Shown in pieces: positions 28,084 through 38,657 of a stretch of 59,104 nucleotides of DNA. The DNA lies in contig JAAVYF010000035.1 of the NCBI GenBank assembly GCA_022790975.1, positions 1 to 59,104 on the forward strand, read 5' to 3'. Positions within the stretch are counted from its first letter, which is position 1; each line of letters starts with the position of its first letter. The notes beneath the pieces are model-generated. The model saw nothing but the letters and a program-made list of their open reading frames with translations, was not told the DNA's origin and did no database searches. The translations under genes were made by a program, and so were the position numbers. Origin of the DNA: Clostridia bacterium. GTDB lineage: Bacteria > Bacillota > Clostridia > TANB77 > CAG-508.

Positions 28084-29104
28084 TTAATCTATAAAACTAA
28101 TATTAATATGGCTATTACCACACCAACGAGTAGATTTCCAGTCAAACTCACTATCATAAATACTAAACTCATTCAAAGAATCCTTACCTTCTATTAAAAC
28201 TTCTATATTAGAAGCCATACCAATAAATGGTCGACCTGATATCTTCATAACTGAACTAGGAATTTTTAATGACTTAACATTTCCATAATCCCAAAAAGCA
28301 TAATTTCCTATTTCTTCTAATCCATCATTTAAAGTTACTGTTTTTATATCTAGAAAAGCTGTTTTACCATCATTACTTATTTTCTTTAATGTTTCTGGAT
28401 ATTCTATTTCTTCTATTCCTCTTATTGCTATATCATCTACAATATCAATATTCAAATGTGATTTCCAACATATTTCTGTAACATTTTTTCCATCTATTTG
28501 TGATGGTATTTTTATTTTTTTGGCATCAGTAATTAGTATTTTTCCCTCTCTATATCCCAACATATTTGAATCAATACTAATTTCATCAAATCCACCATAA
28601 ATTTTAAAGTTAGAAATTCTTGAAGTATAATCAATATTTTCAAAATTAAGTCCAATTATACAAACGTTTCCATCAACTATTTCATAATTAAATATATCTT
28701 CTCCACTTATAACATTTTTCTTTCCAATACTAATACTTCCATTTGGAGACAATTCTACTAATATTTTTTGAACTTTTGAAGTAACCTCAAATACTACAAT
28801 ATCCCCATCTTTACTTTCTTTTAAATCTTTTACCCACTCTTTAGCAAGTATTCCTTCTTTTACATTATTAGTAAATTCATCAAAATTAATATCCCCTGTT
28901 TGATATGAAATCAATTCTCCTTCATGAATTATTTTTATTTCTTCTTGTTCATAACCTTTAGTTGTTTCTGTAGAAGCTATATTGGCTTTTGAAATTATTC
29001 CATTATCTCCTGCAACTAAACTAATACTAACTCCGTGCTAATATTAATAAAACTATTATTGTAATTACTAATGCTATTAGTGTTATTCCATTTTTATCTA
29101 TCAT
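28084..29104 (-). CDS. Prepilin-like anchored protein with BspA-like repeats, +1 shift at CGG
   Basis: ATG 29104 follows GAGGAG. The first 23 codons give the prepilin-like hydrophobic start MIDKNGITLIALVITI and reach LILA. Codon 24 is CGG (29035-29033), after which the zero frame stops at once. Skipping C29035 gives LILAGVSISLVAGDNGIISK, exactly the pattern of clostridial prepilin-like proteins, and an open frame to 28084 (339 residues). The C-terminal half has BspA-like leucine-rich repeats (IEYPETLKKISN, LNDGLEEIGNYAFWD, LKIPSSVMKI). It is probably surface-exposed. No pilus genes are adjacent. Confidence 0.8.
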
Positions 29105-29473
29105 AACCTTTTTCTCCTCATTGTTTTTTATATGACTTTTCTAATTAAAAAAAATCTTTAAAATTATTAATTTTATTATTTTTTATATGACAGAAATAGC
29201 AATAAAAATTCTCTAATTTTTATTACTCTTCAAATTTATTTTTATCATTAATAAAACTATATCCACATATAGATTTGCTATTTTCTATTAATGTTATGCT
29301 TATTATGTGTACAGCCACAAGCATTTTCTGAACTCATACCTTTTATTTCTCCTTTGTATAAATATTTATATTATTTATGATACAAATATTTCCACATTTT
29401 TTCAATATTTTTTTTATTTCTTTTTGATTACAAGAGATAATAATAAACTTCTCTTAAAATATTTTACTATAAC
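29105..29473. other. Intergenic region with a possible small Cys-containing ORF
   Basis: About 370 AT-rich bases. The only coding hint is a minus-strand ATG at 29337 after AAAGGAG reading MSSENACGCTHNKHN, which ends at 29278. A one-base shift would extend it to a second Cys-containing stretch (ENSKSICGYSFIN) ending near 29222. It may be a broken small gene; evidence is thin. Confidence 0.25.
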
Positions 29474-31319
29474 TTATATCTGTATTTCAGGCTCATACTT
29501 TTCTAACCACATCTCAACTTGAATCAAATATGCCATAAGCTGTGGACCTGTCATTAATTGACCAAACCATGGTCTAGAAAAAGCTTTTCCATCTGTTTCC
29601 AAAATTTCCATTATATATTTTTGATTAAGCAAACTATTTATTTTTGCATTTTTATTTCTCATAATCTTTGTTAATTCTTCTTTTACTTTTGCTAAATAAT
29701 TTGGGTTATGTGTTTTTGGATATGGGCTTTTCTTTCTATAAATAATTTCTTCTGGCAAATATCCTTCAAATGCTTTTCTTAAAAGACCTTTTTCTCTACC
29801 TTTATATGCTTTCATTTCCCATGGAATATTCCATGCATATTCTACAATTCTATAATCACAAAATGGAACTCTAACTTCAAAACCATTTTGCATACTCATT
29901 CTATCAGTTCTATCTAGTAATGTTTGCATAAACCAATTTGAAGTAAGATAAATTAATTTTCTATGAAGCTTAGTTTCTTTACTATCTTCCTCTAAACATT
30001 CAACTTTACTTAAACTTTTCTCGTATTGATTTTGAATATAATTTTTTAAATTTACATTTTCTCCTATTACAGGATTTAAAAGTTGTTGTCTTTCTTTAAG
30101 CGCAATTGACCATGGAAATGTTCCTGAATTTAAACTGTCCTCTCTAAAATACCATGGATATCCTCCAAATATTTCATCTGAACATTCTCCTGATAATGCA
30201 ACTGTTTCTTTTTTGGCAAGTTCTCTAAAAAATAATAAATATGATGAATCAACATCAGCCATCCCAGGAAAATCTCTTGCAATCATTGCTTCTTGTAAAG
30301 AATTATATAGCTCTGGTGTATCTAGTACAATTTTTGTATGCTTTGTATTATATTGTTTTACCATTAATTTAATATATTCATCATCATAATCTGGCTGAAA
30401 ATCACTTTTTACAAAATTTTTATCTTGGTCTACATAGTCAACTGAAAATGTTTCTAATTGTTTTCCTTGATTTTGATAATAATTACTTGCAATTGCTGTA
30501 ATTATACTAGAATCTAAGCCACCAGACAATAAACTACAAAGTGGTCTATCTGAAACTAATTGTCTTTCAACTGAATCTACTATCAAATCTCTTAATTTTT
30601 CACATGTAGTATCTAAATCATCTGAATGAAACTTAGTTTCAAGTTTCCAATACTCTTTTGAATAGAATTCATTTCTATTTAAAATCATAAAATTAGCTGG
30701 TTCTACTTCAAAAATATCTTTAAATGGTGTTTTTCCTGGTGAATGTGCTGGTCCTACTCCAAATAATTCACAAACTCCATTTTCATCTATAACAGATTTT
30801 ACATCTGGATGTTTTAAAATTGCTTTTATTTCAGAAGCAAAAATAAAATTTCCATTTCTAATTGTATAATATAATGGCTTAATTCCAAAATGATCTCTTG
30901 CAATAAAAAGCTCTTGTTCCTTAGTATTCCAAATTGCAAATGCAAAGATACCATTTAAATATTCACATACACTTTTTCCATAATAAACATAAGCTTTTAG
31001 AAGAACCTCTGTATCTGAGTGTCCTTCAAATTCAAAACCATTAACAGCTAACACTCTTCTTAATTCTTGAGTATTGTAAATTTGACCATTATATACAATA
31101 GTATATGTATTTCCATTATATTTAAAACTCATAGGTTGTTTGCCATTTTCAATATCCACAACAGAAAGACGTTTATGCCCTAAATTCACACTTTCTTCTA
31201 AATACATTCCTTCTTCATCAGGCCCGACGTTTTTCTAAAGTTTTTACCATTTCTTTTAATAATTCTTCTTTATGGCTTATATCCTCTCTGTAATTAACTA
31301 TACCAACAATCCCACACAT
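29474..31319 (-). CDS. asnB: Asparagine synthase (glutamine-hydrolysing), +1 shift at CGG
   Basis: Makes asparagine from aspartate, ATP and glutamine. ATG 31319 gives MCGIVGIVNY with the glutaminase Cys2. At codon 32 (CGG, 31226-31224) the zero frame reaches two stops within a few codons. Skipping C31226 produces LEKRGPDEEGMYLEESVNLG, the conserved RGPDxxG motif, then HKRLSVVD, YNGQIYN and SDTEVLL of the glutaminase domain. The synthetase domain follows with the ATP loop LLSGGLDSSII. It totals 614 residues, a normal length. The gene cannot make a whole glutaminase domain without the shift. Confidence 0.9.
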
Positions 31320-31416
31320 AAAATAAAAACCTCCTTGTTCATACTTTTATATAGTATGCGGAGATTTTCATTTTTGATACAACTATCTTTTGAGAAAAGT
31401 TCATAAATGCCAAACA

Positions 31417-31617
31417 TTAAGTTATACTATTTTCTGATTGTGATACTGTAATTTTAGAATTTTCTGGATTTTGTGCGTTAATAGATTTTTTAAAGGAATT
31501 ATCTATTCCAAATCCAAAAATACTTATTGCCCCTAAAACAATTAAAAATATAGACAAAGCAATTCCCATATTTAATGAAAGCTTAATTGGTTCTTTTATA
31601 TTTCTATCTTTTTTCAT
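31417..31617 (-). CDS. Small single-pass membrane protein, unknown function
   Basis: Encodes 66 residues with one helix (ALSIFLIVLGAISIFGFGI) and a short polar outside tail. ATG 31617 follows TTGGAGGAAT. It lies between the L,D-transpeptidase and asnB on the same strand. Not recognised. Confidence 0.5.
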   Translation of the reverse strand: MKKDRNIKEPIKLSLNMGIALSIFLIVLGAISIFGFGIDNSFKKSINAQNPENSKITVSQSENSIT

Positions 31618-31708
31618 ATGTATTCCTCCAAATAAATAAAAAATATTTCAATACTTAATAAATTTTCTATTAAAATGAACATTAAAATTAACTTAGAAGT
31701 TTGAGATT

Positions 31709-31749
31709 GTTCCAAAAAGTTCAAATTGAAAAAATGAACTTTTTGGAAC
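31709..31749. terminator. Hairpin downstream of the L,D-transpeptidase
   Basis: GTTCCAAAAAGTTCA (31709-31723) and its exact complement (31735-31749) form a 15-bp stem. Two further AACTTTCGG units lie between it and the stop at 31777. It lacks a long T tract. Confidence 0.55.
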
Positions 31750-31776
31750 CGTTCCCGAAAGTTTTTCCGAAAGTTC

Positions 31777-33400
31777 TTAAACAACTGTTATTCTATTTTC
31801 ATCTCTTCCAAAGTTCATATAATGAATAAAATATTCTATGTAATTATTTCCAAAGACACTATCTAAATCTTTATTATACTTTCTATACGCTTTTACATCA
31901 TAATTTGATGATGTTCTTCTGCCTTCTTTTACTCCAAATGAAACAAAATGTTCAAATCCTTTTGAATAATTTTTTCCATATAAATTTTTCAAATCTAAAT
32001 TATATGACAAATATTCAGATACATTAAATACTTCTGATGGATTTCTTCCCTCTTTTATTCCATGTCTATACCAATGAATTTTTAAATTTTCTGCATTATT
32101 TCCATATATCTGTTTTAAATCCAAATTATTATCTGCATAAAAATCTACATCAAATATAGCCTCTTCTATTTTTTCTGGAATATAAGATAATCTTCCTTCT
32201 TTCATTCCAAAACTTACATAATGCTTTATAGCATCTTTATTATTCATATCTTTCAAATCATCATAAAAATTTTTATAAAAATTCACATCAAACTCTCTGC
32301 AAGCTATTCTTCCCTCATTTACTCCGAATTCTATATAATGGAAAAATGCAATTTTATAATTTTCTCCAAAAACATTTTTTAAATCTAAATTTTTATCTAA
32401 ATAATATTTAACATCAAATATTTCTGAAGCTGTTCTTCCTTCATTTATTCCAGAATTTATATAATGAATAATAGCAGATTTATAATCATTTCTAAATATT
32501 AATTGTAAATCTGGATTTCTACTTAAATAATATTTTACATTAAATAATGTAGAAGCTTGTCTACCCTCATTTATCCCACAAATTACATAATGATTTATTG
32601 CAGAATTATAATCATTTCCAAATATTAATTGTAAGTCTGGATTTCTACTCAAATAATATTTAACATCAAATATTTCAGATGCAACTCTTCCCTCATTTAT
32701 TCCATAACTTAACCAATGATTTCTAAGCTCTTTTTCATTATTTCCGAATGTATTTTTTAAATCTAAATTGTTATTAGCATAAAAATCAGCATCAAATATT
32801 AAATCTAATTTTTTATTCCATGGATTATTAATATCAGGGTCTGTTGGATCCCAATTTTTTTCTGGAGAATTTGAAATCTTTGTAGCTGTTGGTTTTCCTA
32901 ATGGTCCTAAATCTGAACTAGAAAAAAATGTAACTTTAGTATTTGAATTGCAATTTTCATATATCCATTTAGCATCTTCAATTGTAAGTCTTATACAACC
33001 AGCAGAAGCAGAAGTTCCTAATTTATCATATTCCCAATATTCTAAAGATGCTGAATTTCCTTCTTCTATATATGGAACTGAATGAAATAGTATATTTCCA
33101 GTAATTCTAGTACAATACTGTCCATAAACACCACCATATAAAGCAAGCCATCTATATTTATAATTTAAATTATATGTACCACCAGTAGGCGTAGCCGTTC
33201 CACAAGAACATATCATTGACTTATATGGAACTGTAAAATTTCCGATTAGGATCTTTAGAATATATTGTAACTACATTTGCACCATAATTTACTGTTATAT
33301 AATATTCATCTGATGATGCATATGAAGCTTTACTATTTAAAATCATTAATACACAAAATACAATTATCATTATAATAATTCTTTTCAATTTTTTTGTCAT
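31777..33400 (-). CDS. L,D-transpeptidase with eight surface repeats, +1 shift at CGG
   Basis: Secreted or anchored cell-wall enzyme that forms or modifies peptidoglycan cross-links. ATG 33400 opens a basic signal/anchor helix (about 6-25). Codon 53 is CGG (33244-33242); the zero frame stops seven codons later. Skipping C33244 gives YSKDPNGNFTVPYKSMICSC, the usual YkuD domain start. The domain then runs through GTATPTGGTY, a His in FHSVPY and the catalytic TSASAGCIRL. After a linker come eight repeats of about 42 residues of the form FDVKYYLSRNPDL ... HY ... GINEGR. Total 540 residues. The repeats are a common bacterial surface module, perhaps for wall binding. Confidence 0.85.
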
Positions 33401-33728
33401 ATTTAAATCTCCTATTGTTAATAAAACTTAATCTATACTTTATTTAGAAGTTTATTATTGTAAATAATAGTAATATACTGTTTTTTGTATATATTATTTT
33501 TACATATAAATCATAATTTAAATTCACTTTATCATAATTCAAAAAAATTTTCAATTAAAAAACAAAATTTAACAATATTTTATAATTTATACTTATATTT
33601 TATTTCAACCTTTTAAATTAAATAATCTAATTTTTAATAAATTACACTTATCAAAATACTCTTTTATTAAAAACAAAAAATAATTTTATGTATTATCTTG
33701 ATGAAAAATTTATCAAAAAATATATTAA
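33401..33728. other. AT-rich intergenic region
   Basis: About 330 bases of mostly A and T between the aminotransferase stop and the L,D-transpeptidase start. It presumably contains the promoter of the latter. No RNA gene or strong hairpin seen. Confidence 0.4.
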
Positions 33729-34919
33729 TTATTTATTTATATAATTTTCTGCTAACTTTTTAAATGCTGGCAATGCCCTTTTTATCATTTCATTTGAAAC
33801 ACAATAAGCAATTCTTACATAGCCTTTACAAGCAAATGAACTACCTGGTACAAATAATATATTATATTCTTTTGCTTTTTTACAAAATTCTAACTCATTT
33901 TCTATTGGAGATTTTAAAAATAAATAAAATGCTCCTTGTGGTTTTATACATTCAAATCCATAGTTTGTTAACTCATTATATAATAATTTTCTATTTTCAT
34001 CATACATGCTTAAATCTACTTTTTCATTTGCACATTCTATTAATACTCTTTGCATTAAAGATGGTGCATTCACACATCCTATTATTCTATTTGCTATTGT
34101 TATAGCTGTAATTATATTTTTACTATCATCCATTTCAGATGGAATAACCACATATCCTATTCTCTCTCCAGGAATAGACAAAGTTTTACTATATGAATAC
34201 ACAACAAATGTATTATTATAATATTTTGTAATATATGGTACTTCATTATTATCATATGCAATTTCTCTATATGGTTCATCAGATATTATAAAAATTTCTT
34301 TTTCATATTCTGTTTGCTTTTTCTCTAATATCTTGCAAATTTCTTTTATTGTTTCTTCTGAATATATTACCCCTGTAGGATTATTAGGAGTATTTATTAT
34401 TACAGCTTTTGTATTTTTAGTAATCTTATTTTCAAATTCATCTAGTCTTGGTTGAAAATCTTTAGTATTTGGCGATATCTCAACCAATTTTCCATCATAG
34501 CTATTTATGTAATTTTTATATTCCATAAAATATGGTGCAAACGTAATTACTTCATCACTTGGATTTAATATACTTTTTAAAATTATATTTATTCCAGATG
34601 CTGCCCCAACACACATTACAATATTTTCTCCAGAAAATTTTGTATCAAATTTATTGTTTATGTTTTCAGCTATTTTTTCTCTTACATCTTCAAAACCAGC
34701 ATTATTCATATATCCATGTACTTTCAAAGTGTCTTCATTTTTTAATATTTCTCTTATTGTATCATTAACTTTTTCTGGTACTGGAATACTAGGATTTCCT
34801 AAGCTAAAATCATATACATTTTCTTGTCCATATTTTTTCGATAATGCTTTTCCTTCTTCAAACATCTCTCTTATTACTGAATTGTTTTTTACAAGTTCTT
34901 TCATTTTATCTGATATCAT
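33729..34919 (-). CDS. PLP-dependent aminotransferase, class I/II
   Basis: Cytosolic fold-type I aminotransferase of 396 residues. Visible features are SLGNPSIPVPEKV, a cofactor-binding segment CVGAASGINIIL, INTPNNPTGVIYSEE, IISDEPYREIAY and the Schiff-base lysine in YSYSKTLSIPGERIGYVVIP. Placement downstream of prephenate dehydrogenase suggests tyrosine/phenylalanine or aspartate transamination, but specificity is inferred from context. Confidence 0.85.
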   Translation of the reverse strand: MISDKMKELVKNNSVIREMFEEGKALSKKYGQENVYDFSLGNPSIPVPEKVNDTIREILKNEDTLKVHGYMNNAGFEDVREKIAENINNKFDTKFSGENIVMCVGAASGINIILKSILNPSDEVITFAPYFMEYKNYINSYDGKLVEISPNTKDFQPRLDEFENKITKNTKAVIINTPNNPTGVIYSEETIKEICKILEKKQTEYEKEIFIISDEPYREIAYDNNEVPYITKYYNNTFVVYSYSKTLSIPGERIGYVVIPSEMDDSKNIITAITIANRIIGCVNAPSLMQRVLIECANEKVDLSMYDENRKLLYNELTNYGFECIKPQGAFYLFLKSPIENELEFCKKAKEYNILFVPGSSFACKGYVRIAYCVSNEMIKRALPAFKKLAENYINK

Positions 34920-35229
34920 ATTTATTATAGTATAATCAATTATATATAAATATTAATTCATTAAATTGATTAATTCCTTTCCTTTAGATTTTAGATAATA
35001 TTTTTATTTGCTTTTCATAAATCACTTAATTTTAATACATTAGATTTATAATTAATTAATAATTTTATTTATTATACTTTTATTTTAGTTCTTAATATAA
35101 AAATTTATATTTTGTACTTTTAATTTCATATTTTTACTTTCATGTTTTTACTTTCATATTTTGCATTCATATTTTTGCTTTCATATTTTGCTTTCATATT
35201 TTGCTTTCATATTTTTGCATTCATATTTC
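34920..35229. other. Intergenic region with tandem repeat
   Basis: About 310 AT-rich bases. The part next to tyrA is a 13-14 base tandem repeat (35131-35250); the rest shows nothing recognisable. Confidence 0.5.
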
Positions 35230-35250
35230 TTACTTTATATTTCTTACTTC
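35131..35250. repeat. Tandem repeat (TTTCATATTTTGC type) after tyrA
   Basis: Imperfect 12-15 base units (TTTCATATTTTTGC, TTTCATATTTTGC, ATTCATATTTCTTAC) run from outside the gene into its last codons. The array may have grown from the tyrA 3' end. Confidence 0.75.
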
Positions 35251-36300
35251 ATACTTATTTTTCTGCAATATTTCAAACCCTTTTTCCTTTTCTTCATAAT
35301 TTTCAAAAACAATAAATAAAGCTCCATTCATATTTTCTCTATTATTTTCTATTCCTATATTTTTAATATTTATATCATTTTCAGCAAGAAGTGTGGCTAC
35401 AGTAGCAATAGAACCTTTTTCATCTTTTATACTTACATTAATAGTTGGATTTGCTTGTCCATTAATTTTTTTATTTGCAAAACTATCCCTATAGACTTTT
35501 GAGGTTCTAAAAAACTCATGCATCTCATCTCCAATTCCTATTTTTTCTCTTATAGATTTTAAATTATTTATATATTTATCTAATACTAATACAATTTCAT
35601 TTTCATTTTCTTTACATATATGTTCCCACATTGTAGGGTCTGATGAGGCAATTCTTGTTATATCTTTAAAACCACCTGCAGCTAATAATTTCATTTTTTC
35701 TTCTCTATTATCAAGTTCTTTAACCAAATTTACAAGAGAAGCAGCTATAACATGTGGAACATGGCTTATTACTGCCATTATGTAATCATGCTCTTTTTCA
35801 TTTAATAAAACAGGTATAGCTTTTAATTCTCTTATTATATCTTTCATTTTTTCTATACTTGCTTTATTCTCATTATCAATTAAAATATAATAAGCATTTT
35901 CAAATAGATAATCATTTGAAGTATTATACCCTGTTCTTTCTGAACCAACCATTGGATGAGCTCCAACAAAATTAATATCTATTTTCTTAATACTATCTAA
36001 AATAGTACGCTTTGTACTACCTATATCTGTTATTATACAATCATTTTTTACTATATCTTTTAAATTTTTGGCAAACTCAGATATTAAACCAACTGGTGTA
36101 CATAGAAAAATAATATCTGAATCTTTAAAATCAGACAATTCTTTAGCAATTCTATTTATACTTCCTTCATTTAACGCTGTTTGTAGAAATTCTTTATTAC
36201 TATCAAATGCACATATTTCTTCTATCTTTTTAGATTTTGAAAGTGACCTTGCTATACAACCACCCATAAAACCTAATCCAATTATTCCTATTTTATACAT
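35230..36300 (-). CDS. tyrA: Prephenate dehydrogenase with C-terminal ACT domain
   Basis: Oxidative decarboxylation of prephenate to 4-hydroxyphenylpyruvate in tyrosine synthesis. The 356 residues start with a Rossmann motif GIIGLGFMGGCIARSL, then FLCTPVGLI, ITDIGSTKRTI and the catalytic-site GAHPMVGSERTGY. Residues about 285-350 form an ACT domain (INVSIKDEKGSIATVATLLA), consistent with tyrosine feedback control. The last codons merge with the tandem repeat. Confidence 0.92.
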   Translation of the reverse strand: MYKIGIIGLGFMGGCIARSLSKSKKIEEICAFDSNKEFLQTALNEGSINRIAKELSDFKDSDIIFLCTPVGLISEFAKNLKDIVKNDCIITDIGSTKRTILDSIKKIDINFVGAHPMVGSERTGYNTSNDYLFENAYYILIDNENKASIEKMKDIIRELKAIPVLLNEKEHDYIMAVISHVPHVIAASLVNLVKELDNREEKMKLLAAGGFKDITRIASSDPTMWEHICKENENEIVLVLDKYINNLKSIREKIGIGDEMHEFFRTSKVYRDSFANKKINGQANPTINVSIKDEKGSIATVATLLAENDINIKNIGIENNRENMNGALFIVFENYEEKEKGFEILQKNKYEVRNIK

Positions 36301-36481
36301 AAGTATCTCGTATAATCAATTATATAGAAAAATTAATCTATTTAATTAATCCCTTTCTTTTAAATTTATTTGTATAGTTAATATTTTAAATACACTTTTT
36401 CCAATTTCATATAATTTTTTTTATAATCTAACATTTTTGTATTATCTTAATTTATACATTAACTTATATCTTAATTTATAA

Positions 36482-36943
36482 CTAAATTTTACTTTCTATA
36501 AAATTAAAATAATAAATTTCCAAAGTGTATTTAACCTCATCTGTAATTTTTGGATTTTTTCTTATTTCTTTAATAGACTGCCATTTATAACTATCATGTT
36601 CACTTAATTTAATATTATCTATAGATTTCACTTTCACACTAAAATTATATTCTCTTGCCTTTTTTCCGCTTCTTGATTCATAATCAAAACTATTAATATA
36701 ATTTAAAATTCGTTCTACATCAAGATTAGTTTCTTCTTTAATTTCTCTAAATAAAGCCTCTCCCATAGTTTCATTTTCCTCAATATTTCCACCAGGAATT
36801 TCGTCAATACCACCTAAAAAATCATCTTGTTTTCTAGTCATTAATAAAAATTCATTATTTTTATTTACAATAATTCCACCTACAACATTTTTTACTATAC
36901 CATCTTTTTTTCCATTTTCAATTAAAACATCAAAAAAACTCAT
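36482..36943 (-). CDS. NUDIX hydrolase
   Basis: Hydrolase of nucleoside diphosphate-linked substrates, 153 residues. The NUDIX box is complete: GGNIEENETMGEALFREIKE followed by ETNL. The preceding strand GGIIVNKNNEFLLMTRK is typical. No substrate-specific feature recognised. It lies downstream of mscL on the same strand. Confidence 0.85.
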   Translation of the reverse strand: MSFFDVLIENGKKDGIVKNVVGGIIVNKNNEFLLMTRKQDDFLGGIDEIPGGNIEENETMGEALFREIKEETNLDVERILNYINSFDYESRSGKKAREYNFSVKVKSIDNIKLSEHDSYKWQSIKEIRKNPKITDEVKYTLEIYYFNFIESKI

Positions 36944-36980
36944 TATATTTATCTTACCTCTATTTTTTATTACTTATTTT

Positions 36981-37424
36981 TTAATTATTACTTTGTTTTT
37001 TCAATAAATCTCTAATTTGCTCTAATAAAATAATTTGCTCATCTTTCTTTTGCTCTTCTATAACTTCTTCTTTAATTTCTTCTTTTTTTCTATTAAATCT
37101 TTCAATAACTTTAACAAAGAAGAAAATACAAATTGCTACAATAAGAAAATCAATTACATTTTGAATAAATTTTCCATAACTTATTACTGCATCCCCTACA
37201 GTAAAACTCAAATTTGAAAAATCAATTCCACCAATAATTACACCAATAATTGGCATCAAAATATCTTCTACTATTGATGTTACAATTTTCCCAAAAGCAC
37301 CTCCAATAATAACACCTACAGCAAGGTCAATTACATTTCCTTTTGAAATAAAATCTTTGAATTCCGAAAACACTTTTGTTCCTTTTTTTATTATTTCTTC
37401 TTTTTCTATATTTTTATTTTTCAT
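36981..37424 (-). CDS. mscL: Large-conductance mechanosensitive channel
   Basis: Membrane tension-gated channel protecting against osmotic down-shock. ATG 37424 follows GAGGC; the longer frame lacks a site. The 147 residues show [40 protein letters not shown], the second helix [19 protein letters not shown] and a charged C-terminal coil. Normal length and topology (two helices). Confidence 0.95.
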   Translation of the reverse strand: MKNKNIEKEEIIKKGTKVFSEFKDFISKGNVIDLAVGVIIGGAFGKIVTSIVEDILMPIIGVIIGGIDFSNLSFTVGDAVISYGKFIQNVIDFLIVAICIFFFVKVIERFNRKKEEIKEEVIEEQKKDEQIILLEQIRDLLKKQSNN

Positions 37425-37511
37425 ATTTTGCCTCAACTTTTTATTATTTTTAAACAAAAATTTTTTCTTTAAAAAATTCAACTTTCTTTAATTAAAATAT
37501 CAAAAAGTTTT

Positions 37512-38072
37512 TTATCCATATTTCTCTTTATCTTTAGCTATTTGCTTAGCATAACGATCATTTTCAGAAAACACACACCCACAATACTTCTGCATATAAA
37601 GTCCTAAATTTCTTGCTTCATTTTGCCCTTCTCTAAATCCTGGGCGAAAATCTCTATATAAGAATTCTAAATCATATTTTTTGGCTATTTCTTCTCCCAT
37701 ACTTTTTAATAAATCATGTTGTTGATATGGGCTAATAAGTAATGTTGTTGAAAATGAATCAAACCCATTTTCTTTAGCATATTTTGCAGTTTCTTCTAAA
37801 CGAACTTTGTAACAATAGTTTTTGCATCTATTTTCTAAATCGTCTATTACATTTTTGCAAAATTCATCTAATCCATAATCTTCTTTTATAATTAATTTTA
37901 AATCTATCATTTTGCTATATTCAATTAATGTATCTCTACGTAATTTATATTCCATATATGGATGAATATTAGGATTAAACCAAAATGATACAGGTTCTAT
38001 CCCTTCTTCTCTTAAACTTTTTATACAATACACACTACATGGTGCACAGCAACTATGTAATAATAACTTCAT
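37512..38072 (-). CDS. queH: Epoxyqueuosine reductase QueH
   Basis: Reduces epoxyqueuosine to queuosine in tRNA; the QueH (DUF208) type found in bacteria lacking QueG. ATG 38072 (MKLLLHSCCAPCS) follows AAGAAGGAA. The 186 residues carry the iron-sulfur/cysteine motif HSCCAPC, then SFWFNPNIHPYMEYKLRRD, CYKVRLEETAKYAKENGFD and YMQKYCGCVFSE. Product modifies the wobble base of NAY/NAU-decoding tRNAs, so it is part of the decoding apparatus but not obviously tied to CGG. Confidence 0.93.
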   Translation of the reverse strand: MKLLLHSCCAPCSVYCIKSLREEGIEPVSFWFNPNIHPYMEYKLRRDTLIEYSKMIDLKLIIKEDYGLDEFCKNVIDDLENRCKNYCYKVRLEETAKYAKENGFDSFSTTLLISPYQQHDLLKSMGEEIAKKYDLEFLYRDFRPGFREGQNEARNLGLYMQKYCGCVFSENDRYAKQIAKDKEKYG

Positions 38073-38120
38073 TTTTATATTCCTTCTTAAAATTTTGATT
38101 AAAATAAACATTTTATTTTT

Positions 38121-38657
38121 CTAAAAAATAAATGTATATATTATATCTACAAAAATCACTATCATTAAAATTATTGATAATTTATTTAAAATTTTCTTTG
38201 ACTCAAGAAAATTACATATATTTTCAAATATAGGTTGCAATATATAAAGAAAAATTAATCCACCTAATCCAAATCTTATTGATGGAGATAACGCAATTCT
38301 AGCTTGAAAATTATATTTGTAATCACTATATGTTTGCCATGGCCAGCTCCCAATTACTATTTCACATAGATATGAAGTTATAAGTTCTATAGCTGTAGCA
38401 ATTAACATACATAATACGAAAACAATTGGTATAAAAAGTATTTTTTCTTTTAAATTTTTGCTTTTTATTATTCTGCCTGCTGTAAATATAAATGCAAGTG
38501 CACCAACTCCATACACAGGACAATAAGGGCCAAATAATACACCTCTATTTGAAAACCCCCATTTATAAATAACAACCTCTAAAAAAACTTCATAACACCA
38601 GCCTATAATTGCATATAACATAAAAAATATAAAATATCTACTAATTTTATTTTTCAT
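38121..38657 (-). CDS. ABC_trans_CmpB-type membrane protein
   Basis: A 178-residue protein with about five helices. The N-terminal motif [15 protein letters not shown] and [20 protein letters not shown] identify the putative ABC-transporter type IV family (PF06541 by motif). Its role is not established. The start overlaps the stop of the upstream FAD-dependent gene by four bases, so they are co-transcribed and coupled. Confidence 0.75.
   Translation of the reverse strand: MKNKISRYFIFFMLYAIIGWCYEVFLEVVIYKWGFSNRGVLFGPYCPVYGVGALAFIFTAGRIIKSKNLKEKILFIPIVFVLCMLIATAIELITSYLCEIVIGSWPWQTYSDYKYNFQARIALSPSIRFGLGGLIFLYILQPIFENICNFLESKKILNKLSIILMIVIFVDIIYTFIF

Noticed and set aside
29222..29337. RiPP precursor with CGC motif
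   Set aside because: The frame is only 19 codons, needs a shift to continue, and no maturation enzyme is adjacent. Kept only as a remark in the intergenic entry.
29474..31319. Lasso-peptide cyclase
   Set aside because: The protein has the catalytic Cys2 and a full glutaminase domain, so it is ordinary asparagine synthase; no lasso precursor or protease is adjacent.
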